From positions 1 to 14,460 of the forward strand of contig DIXG01000034.1 of the NCBI GenBank assembly GCA_002436005.1: a DNA stretch of 14,460 bases. Reading direction: 5' to 3'. The notes beneath the pieces are model-generated. The model was not told where the DNA came from and searched no databases. It was given only the letters and a program-made list of their open reading frames with translations. How positions within the stretch are numbered: position 1 is the stretch's first letter; the number at the start of each line of letters is the position of its first letter. The stretch comes from Anaerolineaceae bacterium UBA6086. GTDB lineage: Bacteria > Chloroflexota > Anaerolineae > Anaerolineales > Anaerolineaceae. The position numbers and the translations under genes are program-made. Below, piece by piece: positions 7,560 through 12,960 of this stretch.

Positions 7560-8927
7560 TCACCTGGATTCCCATTGCAAAATCCTTCCCCATGTTGCGG
7601 GGGTCTGAATCTCTACCTTGTGGGATTGAATGGTAAATGATTGCCCGGGATTCAAAAGGTCAACAAGCTTACCGGTCTCCCATGGCACAGAAAGCAAAAC
7701 GGCTTCTGTCTGCGATGCGCTGTTCAAAACCACAATAACGGATTCCCCATTCACCTGGCGTAAAAAAGCAAATTGCTGCGGTGCAACAAACAATTGTGAA
7801 TAGTACCCAAGAAGGAGCGCCTGCGAGTTTTTTCGGATACTGGCAAGGCGACAGAGTGTCGCTGGCAGCTCTGGTTGGGGTGCGTTTGTTTGTAGGATAT
7901 GAATATCCAGGGCAGGCCGAAGCTGGGCATCAGACCCATTGGCTTTTTTCCCTTCAATTCCCCATTCGCTGCCGTAATAAACAGAGGGGATGCCCGGCAT
8001 GGTCAAGAGAAGGATGTACAACGGGTAAAGCAGCGCCTTCTCTCCCAGTTTACTGGCAACACGGTCCACATCGTGGTTGTCGACAAAATTATACAGGAAC
8101 AGGTGCTGATAAATGCCCTGATCCCCAAATTGCCTGTTGAGCCCATGAGCAATTTCAAAATAATTCGCGTCAGCCAGGCTCGAATACGACCCTTTATAGC
8201 ATTCATAATTGGTCACAGCATGGATGGTTTCCGGGTTCACATACTGCCTGTAATCCCCATGGACCACCTCGCCCATCAGCCAGAAATCTGACCGCTGCTG
8301 ATATGTAAAAGTAGACAATGCGCGTAAAAAATCCAGATCAATACAGTCAGCGGTATCCAACCGCAGCCCGTCATTGTCAAAGCAACCAATCCACATTATT
8401 GCGACGGCATCAAACAGGTGCGCCCTGACGGCTGGATTCGACAGGTTGAGCTTGAGAAGGTCAAAATGCCCATTCCAGCTCTCGTAGGCAAACGGGTCGC
8501 CTTTGGGGCTAAATTCTCCAAAGCGTAGATTGTAGAACCAGCACTGATAAGCTGGGACTTCCCCGTGAATAACCAAGTCCCTGAACGCCCAGAATGCCCG
8601 CCCGACATGATTGAAAACTGCATCCAGAACAAGGTGTATTCCCCGTTGATGAACCCGTTCAGAAAATCGTGACAAAGCGTCAATATCGCCCAGCCGACGA
8701 TCGACCTGATAGTAATCCGCTACATCATAGCCATGAGAGCTGGATAAAAACACTGGACCCAGCAGAATGGCGTTTGCGCCTAAAGACTGAATATGGTCCA
8801 GCCAGGGTTCCATCTGATCCAAACGGTTTTGAATAGGATCTTCAAAAACATTAATAAAAGGCGCACCACACAGACCCAATAGGTAAATATGATAAAAGAA
8901 GGCGTCCTTCGTCCAGTGCTGTTTCAT
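7560..8927 (-). CDS. GH13 family alpha-glucan-active glycosidase (alpha-amylase-like)
   Basis: The 455-residue protein has all four conserved GH13 regions in a (beta/alpha)8 barrel. Region I is DAVFNH (102-107) and region II is GLRLDTAD (187-194) with nucleophile Asp191. Region III is MGEVVHG (218-224) with acid/base Glu220, and region IV is FVDNHD (281-286) with stabiliser Asp286. A short C-terminal beta domain (about 370-455) follows. The catalytic set is intact, so it should hydrolyse or transfer alpha-glucosidic bonds in starch, glycogen or maltodextrin fragments. The absence of a signal peptide implies a cytoplasmic role on oligosaccharides. Specificity (amylase, neopullulanase-like, trehalose- or sucrose-related) cannot be decided. 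It lies 75 bp behind the TetR gene on the same strand, with a perfect 14-bp palindrome in the gap, so it is a likely target of that regulator. AGAGGA sits somewhat far (about 15 nt) from the ATG. Confidence 0.9.
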   Translation of the reverse strand: MKQHWTKDAFFYHIYLLGLCGAPFINVFEDPIQNRLDQMEPWLDHIQSLGANAILLGPVFLSSSHGYDVADYYQVDRRLGDIDALSRFSERVHQRGIHLVLDAVFNHVGRAFWAFRDLVIHGEVPAYQCWFYNLRFGEFSPKGDPFAYESWNGHFDLLKLNLSNPAVRAHLFDAVAIMWIGCFDNDGLRLDTADCIDLDFLRALSTFTYQQRSDFWLMGEVVHGDYRQYVNPETIHAVTNYECYKGSYSSLADANYFEIAHGLNRQFGDQGIYQHLFLYNFVDNHDVDRVASKLGEKALLYPLYILLLTMPGIPSVYYGSEWGIEGKKANGSDAQLRPALDIHILQTNAPQPELPATLCRLASIRKNSQALLLGYYSQLFVAPQQFAFLRQVNGESVIVVLNSASQTEAVLLSVPWETGKLVDLLNPGQSFTIQSHKVEIQTPATWGRILQWESR

Positions 8928-8958
8928 TTAAGTAAAGTTGATCCTCTTTGAGTAGTAG

Positions 8959-8972
8959 ACCTACCGGTAGGT
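8959..8972. promoter_or_regulatory. Palindromic operator upstream of the GH13 gene
   Basis: ACCTACCGGTAGGT is a perfect 14-bp palindrome 32 bp before the GH13 start. It resembles TetR-family operators and lies between the TetR gene and the GH13 gene. Its half-site spacing differs from the site at the TetR promoter, so binding by the same protein is plausible but unproven. Confidence 0.6.
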
Positions 8973-8983
8973 AATTTGTGTGC

Positions 8984-9006
8984 AAAAAAATATTGACTTT
9001 GGTCAA
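8984..9006 (-). terminator. Short hairpin plus T7 at the end of the TetR gene
   Basis: On the minus strand a 5-bp stem (TTGAC and GTCAA around a 4-nt loop, 8993-9006) overlaps the TetR stop codon and is followed by TA and seven Ts (8984-8990). The stem is short, so termination is probably partial at best. It suggests the GH13 gene has its own promoter. Confidence 0.35.
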
Positions 9007-9569
9007 CTAAAAATGCCATACATGAATTGGTGAACAACCTGGTAAACGATTTCCTCGTTAAGGGCTAACGCATCATTAAAATAGAGCCCAATCGTGGCGT
9101 TGACCACACCCAACAATCCTGCTGCATAGCGGCTGTGACGCCCGCGCAAATTACCGTGATCTTCTGCAGCCCGAATAAAGACATCTTCCAAAATTTCTCT
9201 CTGTTGGGTTGTAAAGGGACGGATAGCCTGATTGCCTTCGCTCTCTGGGGGAGAAAAATACATGGTCAATTGCATTCTGTAATATGCACTGGCTTTTTGG
9301 GCAATCCGAAAATAAGCCCGAACAATGTTCTCAAGGGTCAGAACAAGATCGCCATGATACACAGCCGCCTGCAAAACCTCCGTCAAAAGGTGTCCCGATT
9401 CCCGCTGAAGCAGCGCATCCAGCAGCCCTCGTTTGCTGTCAAAGTAATGATAAAGCGTCGGTTTTGTCACGCCGACGGCTTCGACGATTTCTCGCACACC
9501 GACCGCATCGTATCCTCGCTGACTGAAAAGCGCTAATGCGGAATCAAGCAATTGTTGACGATTATCCAT
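9003..9569 (-). CDS. TetR/AcrR family transcriptional regulator
   Basis: The 188-residue protein has the TetR N-terminal DNA-binding domain: helices from residue 5, then the helix-turn-helix REIVEAVGVTKPTLYHYFDSK (26-46), ending in the family's YxYFxSK signature. Residues 50-188 form the all-helical ligand-binding and dimer domain, whose effector cannot be predicted. The start at 9569 fits the family: DNRQQLLDSALALFSQRGYD begins right before helix 1. There is no Shine-Dalgarno sequence. A good sigma70-type promoter whose spacer carries a 20-bp palindrome places the transcription start at or next to the ATG, so the gene looks autoregulated and possibly leaderless. It lies between an OsmC-like gene (upstream, 98 bp) and a GH13 gene (downstream, 75 bp), both on the same strand. 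Confidence 0.92.
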   Translation of the reverse strand: MDNRQQLLDSALALFSQRGYDAVGVREIVEAVGVTKPTLYHYFDSKRGLLDALLQRESGHLLTEVLQAAVYHGDLVLTLENIVRAYFRIAQKASAYYRMQLTMYFSPPESEGNQAIRPFTTQQREILEDVFIRAAEDHGNLRGRHSRYAAGLLGVVNATIGLYFNDALALNEEIVYQVVHQFMYGIFS

Positions 9570-9575
9570 AAAATG

Positions 9576-9604
9576 ATAATATACCGATCGGTATATTTTG
9601 TCAA
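9576..9604 (-). promoter_or_regulatory. Sigma70-type promoter of the TetR gene
   Basis: Reading the minus strand, TTGACA (9599-9604) is followed by exactly 17 bp and TATTAT (9576-9581). The expected start point, about 7 nt beyond the -10, falls at about 9569, the A of the ATG. The operator palindrome fills the spacer, so a bound repressor would block RNA polymerase. Confidence 0.78.
9578..9597. promoter_or_regulatory. TetR autoregulatory operator (20-bp perfect palindrome)
   Basis: AATATACCGATCGGTATATT is perfectly self-complementary and covers the -35/-10 spacer and part of the -10 of the TetR promoter. Position and symmetry are typical of an operator bound by a TetR dimer. Confidence 0.8.
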
Positions 9605-9667
9605 GTCTAAAGTCAGCCTCAAGTCATGAGCGAAATCTCACATACCTATCTGAACTTAATAACAGGA

Positions 9668-10072
9668 TCAGGCGGGTTCAGCGACCCTGGTCGTGATCTC
9701 GAAGGCAGGCGGCGTTTCCAGGTGTTTTTTAACAGCACAAAGTTGAGCAGAACGGACCAGGGCTTCGTGATATCGTTCTGGAAAGGATGGGGGAACTTGA
9801 ATCTCGAAATCAATTTTTTCCACCATGCCTGTGAACATCGAACGGTGCACTCGCTGAAGAATGCGAATGCCATGGGTTGGCAAATTACGCTGCTGGCAAA
9901 AACCCAAAACGTAGATGCCGACACAGGTGCCCATGGATGCTAAAAACAAGCTGAAGGGTGTTGGGGCTTCTCCCTTACCGCCGCCAGCTGGCGGTTGATC
10001 GGTCATGACTGTGTAAGGGCCAAAATGGGCATCTACCCTGGCGCCACCGGGAAAATCAATCATCATTTCCAT
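9668..10072 (-). CDS. OsmC/Ohr-family protein
   Basis: The 134-residue protein resembles the OsmC family of thiol peroxidases, which reduce organic or inorganic hydroperoxides through two reactive cysteines. Visible features are GEAPTPFSLFLASMGTCVGIY (34-54), matching the family's P...LL.aslg.C block with the first Cys at 50, and AQLCAVKKHLE (109-119) with the second Cys at 112, a spacing like that in E. coli OsmC. A third Cys (59) lies nearby. At 134 aa it is of normal OsmC-like length. The ATG at 10072 has AGAGGA seven bases upstream. Its upstream region is the DnaA-box-rich oriC candidate. It heads a same-strand series with the TetR and GH13 genes, but the TetR gene has its own promoter. 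Many OsmC homologues are of unknown substrate, so peroxidase activity is inferred. Confidence 0.85.
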   Translation of the reverse strand: MEMMIDFPGGARVDAHFGPYTVMTDQPPAGGGKGEAPTPFSLFLASMGTCVGIYVLGFCQQRNLPTHGIRILQRVHRSMFTGMVEKIDFEIQVPPSFPERYHEALVRSAQLCAVKKHLETPPAFEITTRVAEPA

Positions 10073-10190
10073 AATTTATCCTCTTTTCTCTAATCGAGTG
10101 TTTGGATGGAGGGTAAATTGAAAAGGTTACATCTTGGGGTGAGTTTGGGTTTAAATAATAATTATCAACATTATATAGGTTAATAATCTT

Positions 10191-10230
10191 TAATTAGTCG
10201 TCTTAGTAGGGGGTGTGGATATGTGGATAG
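10191..10230. promoter_or_regulatory. Possible basal unwinding element: DnaA-trios, G-tract and two DnaA boxes
   Basis: From right to left there are two abutting DnaA boxes pointing leftward (TGTGGATAT 10214-10222 and TGTGGATAG 10222-10230), a GGGGG tract (10209-10213) and TAGTAG (10204-10209), which read 3' to 5' is GAT-GAT. A further GAT follows at 10195-10197 before the AT-rich segment. This order matches the box/GC-rich/DnaA-trio/AT-rich core described for B. subtilis and other origins. The trios are only partly consecutive. Confidence 0.6.
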
Positions 10231-10295
10231 ATCGGACTGGACGCTGTTTCTTCTATAATTTCTTCCGCTGTGGTAGGCAAGATATCGATAAGTTG

Positions 10296-10309
10296 TATAC
10301 CGGCCGGTA
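10296..10309. promoter_or_regulatory. TetR-operator-like palindrome inside the oriC region
   Basis: TATACCGGCCGGTA contains a perfect 12-bp palindrome (10298-10309) and differs from the core of the TetR operator at 9580-9593 only at the two central bases. It lies about 225 bp upstream of the OsmC-like gene. Confidence 0.5.
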
Positions 10310-10316
10310 AGGAAAA

Positions 10317-10332
10317 TGGATAAATTTATCCA
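10317..10332. repeat. 16-bp perfect palindrome merging a DnaA box with an inverted half-box
   Basis: TGGATAAATTTATCCA is fully self-complementary. Its right half is the beginning of the exact DnaA box at 10326-10334. The left half is an inverted box with two mismatches at its outer end (TTATCCATT on the minus strand). Confidence 0.7.
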
Positions 10333-10465
10333 CAGTTAGGTGTTCAGAAAAATGGGGACAGCCGGGTGAATTGTAGTTGTGTTTCACGCTGATTGGTCCA
10401 ATTATCTTATTTTTTCCCCTTTTCTCCCAATTATATTCGCGAAATACTTCGAAAATTTGAGCGAT

Positions 10466-10528
10466 TTATCCACATCTGACCCAATTTATCCACAGTTTTG
10501 AGGGAGTTATCCACAGTTTTGTGCATAA
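10466..10528. promoter_or_regulatory. DnaA box cluster, evenly spaced
   Basis: Three exact TTATCCACA boxes start at 10466, 10486 and 10507, i.e. 20 and 21 bp apart (about two helical turns), all in the same orientation. They are followed by an opposed TTATGCACA on the minus strand (10520-10528). Same-face spacing is what cooperative DnaA assembly would use. The cluster ends 30 bp before the 3' end of the nucleotidyltransferase gene. Confidence 0.85.
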
Positions 10529-10558
10529 AACGCATAAGGATTGTAGAATTTTTGGAAT

Positions 10559-11593
10559 TTAGAACACCGAGAGATCTGGCAAATTTTGCAGACCATTTGA
10601 TTCTGCCCAGTCCTCAATTTCAATTTCAAGAGTATCCAGGAAGGCATCGAGGGCGTCCACTTTTTGACCCGCTGCTTCTGCAGTCAGTTCAAGGGTTTCC
10701 AGCAGGCTTTCCCAGGATTTTTGTGAGGGCGGCGGCGTGCTTGAAGCGAGTCGGACATCCAGCCAGGTGCGCAAAAGCGGCCAGGCAGCGTCACTGGGGA
10801 CATCTCCGGAGGCAAAGTCCCTCAGCGCATCAACGTAATAAGCCTGGCGGCAGGCAGCCACATGTGGCGGAGGATTGTTGCTTGGATCAAGGGTGACGTA
10901 GTCTTTTTCAAAAGCATCGATCCAAGCTGGCAGCCTGTCAATGTTTGAGCTGGTTGCACCTAAAAGACCCATAAATCCGGCGAAAAATTTTGGTTCGCGG
11001 ATCAAGTCACAGGTATATCTGAGGTCCATCAAGAAACGACGGGTCGAAAGCGGCGGTCCTTCCAGCCCTGAAAGAGCATTAGCTGCCATCGATAAGGTCA
11101 AGAGATATTGGTCCAGCCATTCCAGGTGATTCTGAGTTGATTTCTGTGCTAAATGAAGCCAGTTATCCCTTGCAGCATTGAAGAAATAATTGACGCGTAC
11201 CAAAATATTCTCCGGTTTCAGAAAATCCGCCCTGACACTGGATTGGATAAATTCAAGCCAGTGATCCGTATCGAAAAGCACTATCTGCGTATTGAAGAGG
11301 GGATAGCCCATCCACGGATCTTGCCGAAGCTGCCGATGCTGTGCGTAGCGGTCCTGAACCTCATGAAAAATGTCAAGAGAGATTTCACGTGTTAACCCGA
11401 CGGTTTCGCGTTTTGTGGGCGCTTGGAATTTATGGACCAGTATCAGATCAATATCTGTAGTGCCGCCCAGCAAAGGCTCATCATCCAAAAGTGATCCACC
11501 GAGATAAGCAGCATGCAGATCAGGCTCACTTCGCTGGCGCTGTTTTACCGTTTCCCTGGCGAATTTGTGGAGCAAATCTCTCGTTATGCGCAT
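10559..11593 (-). CDS. Nucleotidyltransferase-fold protein of unknown substrate
   Basis: The 344-residue protein has the signature of the polymerase-beta-like nucleotidyltransferase superfamily near its N-terminus. GGS (32-34) is followed by TDIDLILVH (46-54) with the metal-binding pair Asp47 and Asp49, and a likely third acidic residue at Asp74 in SLDIFH. Residues 110-344 are mostly helical and may form a substrate-binding or HEPN-like helical domain. No known family name can be assigned. The ATG at 11593 has GAGGGG upstream, and only 15 bp separate it from the stop of the preceding dNK gene, so the two are probably co-transcribed. The pairing hints at a role in nucleotide metabolism or nucleotide transfer, but that is inference. 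The possibility of an antitoxin-like MNT protein is weaker because no small HEPN partner gene is present. Confidence 0.7.
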   Translation of the reverse strand: MRITRDLLHKFARETVKQRQRSEPDLHAAYLGGSLLDDEPLLGGTTDIDLILVHKFQAPTKRETVGLTREISLDIFHEVQDRYAQHRQLRQDPWMGYPLFNTQIVLFDTDHWLEFIQSSVRADFLKPENILVRVNYFFNAARDNWLHLAQKSTQNHLEWLDQYLLTLSMAANALSGLEGPPLSTRRFLMDLRYTCDLIREPKFFAGFMGLLGATSSNIDRLPAWIDAFEKDYVTLDPSNNPPPHVAACRQAYYVDALRDFASGDVPSDAAWPLLRTWLDVRLASSTPPPSQKSWESLLETLELTAEAAGQKVDALDAFLDTLEIEIEDWAESNGLQNLPDLSVF

Positions 11594-11608
11594 GGTTCAT
11601 CCCCTCAA

Positions 11609-12244
11609 TTAAAGGCCTATTGGCAAGCTTTCCTGGAAAGGCGCCATCTTCAAAGTCTGGCGAATTTGTTGGATGACAAAATCCAGGTCTTTGGTTTGGC
11701 GGACGAAATCTAATTCATTGGTATTGATCACAAGCACCCGGTTATCCGAGGGATTTCCGTACCTGGCTTCATAAGTATGGTTGAGGGCATCAATGTAGCT
11801 GACTTCCATCTGGCGTTCATAGGGGCGGTCGCGCTGGGCAATCCGCTGCATCAAAACATTTGTGTCTGCGCGCAGGTAAACCACAATATCCGGGGGCGTG
11901 ATCTTTTCTGCCAGCGCTTCATGAACGTTGAAGTAAGTTTCCAGCTCGTCCCCTTCAAGGTTGGCTTCTGCAAAAAGCCGGTCCTTATCGAAGGTGTAGT
12001 CGGAAATCAGCCAGGGATTTCGCTGAAGCGATTCCTGGACGCCTTTACGCTGTTGATGATATCGGCTGAGCAAAAAAAAGATCTGTGTTTGAAAAGCATA
12101 CCTTTGGCGATCGCCGTAAAAGTCGCTCAGAAAGGGGTTTTCTTCAAAGATTTCTAAGAGAAGTTCTGCGTTGAAGGTTGGTTGTAAAAGGCGCGCCAAA
12201 GTGGTTTTTCCAACCCCGATAACGCCTTCAATGGCAATGTACAT
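11609..12244 (-). CDS. Deoxynucleoside kinase (deoxyadenosine/deoxyguanosine kinase type)
   Basis: The 211-residue protein belongs to the dNK family, which phosphorylates deoxynucleosides with a nucleoside triphosphate in the salvage route to dNTPs. It shows the P-loop EGVIGVGKTT (6-15) and EENPF (34-38), which helps bind the base and sugar. SDYTFDKDRLFA (81-92) is the equivalent of the family's DRS-type segment, and RIAQRDRPYER (134-144) is the arginine-rich lid that grips the phosphates. Length is normal. The base preference is not certain; dAK/dGK is the usual annotation for bacterial proteins of this form. The ATG at 12244 has AGGGAG upstream. It is the first gene of a probable two-gene operon and is divergent from ccmE. 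Confidence 0.88.
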   Translation of the reverse strand: MYIAIEGVIGVGKTTLARLLQPTFNAELLLEIFEENPFLSDFYGDRQRYAFQTQIFFLLSRYHQQRKGVQESLQRNPWLISDYTFDKDRLFAEANLEGDELETYFNVHEALAEKITPPDIVVYLRADTNVLMQRIAQRDRPYERQMEVSYIDALNHTYEARYGNPSDNRVLVINTNELDFVRQTKDLDFVIQQIRQTLKMAPFQESLPIGL

Positions 12245-12401
12245 AGTGACTCCCTAAAATATTTTGATCTTGTTAAAATATACCATAGGACAATCCAGCG
12301 GTGGCTGCAGGGTTTCTGAAAAAAGCGTTAGAAATTGCCAACAATTAGCATAAGAAAAGTCTCTATAAGTACAGGCAGTGGATTAGATGGGTCCTATCCG
12401 T

Positions 12402-12407
12402 TATAAT
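12402..12407 (+). promoter_or_regulatory. Putative -10 element of the ccmEF operon
   Basis: TATAAT lies 40 bp before the ccmE ATG. No good -35 hexamer is visible 16-18 bp upstream. A leader of about 34 nt with AGGAG at 12436-12440 would result. Confidence 0.4.
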
Positions 12408-12447
12408 AAAGCCGATTGATTATTGGTATTGACGCAGGAGTCCATCA

Positions 12448-12954
12448 ATGACCGTAACTGTGACGAACAAAAGTAAATCCAATCGCCTGAAATTTATCAT
12501 TGGCGGTGTGTTGTTTGCGGTAGCAATTATCTTTTTGGTAATCAGTGCCACAAGAGCAACGGCGCAATTTTTCCTCACCGTCAGCGAACTGCAGCACACA
12601 ACCAAAGATCTGACCGGGCAAAATTTGCGCGTTTCAGGGTCTGTGATCGGGGATAGCATTCACTATGATTCTGAAACAGACAACCTGACGTTTATCATCG
12701 CCCACATTCCAGGAGACGATAAGGAGATTCAGGCTTTGGGCGGACTGGAAGCTGTGCTTCACCAGGCAGCAATCGATCCGGATAATGATCGGTTGATAGT
12801 GCAGTATGCTGGCTCGGCACCCGATATGCTGAAAGACGAAGCCCAGGCGATCCTGACGGGCACGTTAAACCCGGAAGGGGTCTTTGTGGCTGAGGAACTC
12901 TTGTTGAAATGTCCCAGCAAGTATGAAGAAGCGCTTCCTGAGCAGGCGGAATAA
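12448..12954 (+). CDS. ccmE: Cytochrome c maturation heme chaperone CcmE, cysteine type
   Basis: CcmE receives heme from the CcmABCD complex on the outer face of the membrane, holds it covalently, and passes it to CcmF/H for attachment to apocytochrome c. The 168-residue protein has a basic N-terminus, one membrane anchor (about 13-35) and a soluble OB-fold domain with LRVSGSVI (60-67) and VQYAGSAPDML (118-128), matching the family's V.Y.G..PD.. block. The heme-binding segment is LLLKCPSKYEE (151-161). The usual HXXXY histidine is replaced by Cys155, with Tyr159 kept, giving the CXXXY type known from some archaea and sulfate reducers. The ATG at 12448 has AGGAG upstream. ccmF starts 6 bp after the stop, so the two are co-transcribed. 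Genes for CcmABCD are not in view. Confidence 0.92.
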   Translation: MTVTVTNKSKSNRLKFIIGGVLFAVAIIFLVISATRATAQFFLTVSELQHTTKDLTGQNLRVSGSVIGDSIHYDSETDNLTFIIAHIPGDDKEIQALGGLEAVLHQAAIDPDNDRLIVQYAGSAPDMLKDEAQAILTGTLNPEGVFVAEELLLKCPSKYEEALPEQAE

Positions 12955-12960
12955 CGGGCG

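Larger units (their letters stand above)
10073..10558. other. oriC: Candidate chromosomal replication origin (oriC)
   Basis: This 486-bp stretch has no plausible gene and is rich in DnaA-binding sites. Exact TTATCCACA boxes occur at 10326-10334, 10466-10474, 10486-10494 and 10507-10515 (all plus strand). TTATGCACA, which fits TTATNCACA, lies on the minus strand at 10520-10528. One-mismatch boxes are TTATCAACA (10162-10170, plus) and two abutting minus-strand boxes (10214-10222, 10222-10230). A very AT-rich segment (10151-10197) next to the latter pair could be the unwinding element. Four exact 9-mers in under 200 bp is far beyond chance. Nearby dnaN and parS sites support the call. Against it: dnaA is not adjacent, and dnaN would be transcribed against the leftward fork. 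A DnaA-titrating locus is the alternative. Confidence 0.8.

Noticed and set aside
7781..8291. Plus-strand open frames opposite the GH13 gene
   Set aside because: They lie antisense to a protein with all GH13 catalytic motifs and have no ribosome sites or recognisable domains.
10380..10388. TGTTTCACG, a parS half-site in the oriC region
   Set aside because: Only the left half matches; the right half (CTGATTG) does not, so ParB binding is unlikely.
10498..10896. Plus-strand open frame running from the DnaA boxes into the nucleotidyltransferase gene
   Set aside because: It is antisense to a supported gene, its start lies within the DnaA-box cluster, and the translation shows no known domain.
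11382..11397. TTTCACGTG core resembling parS inside the nucleotidyltransferase gene
   Set aside because: Only 10 of 16 positions agree with the consensus and the outer bases are not symmetric.
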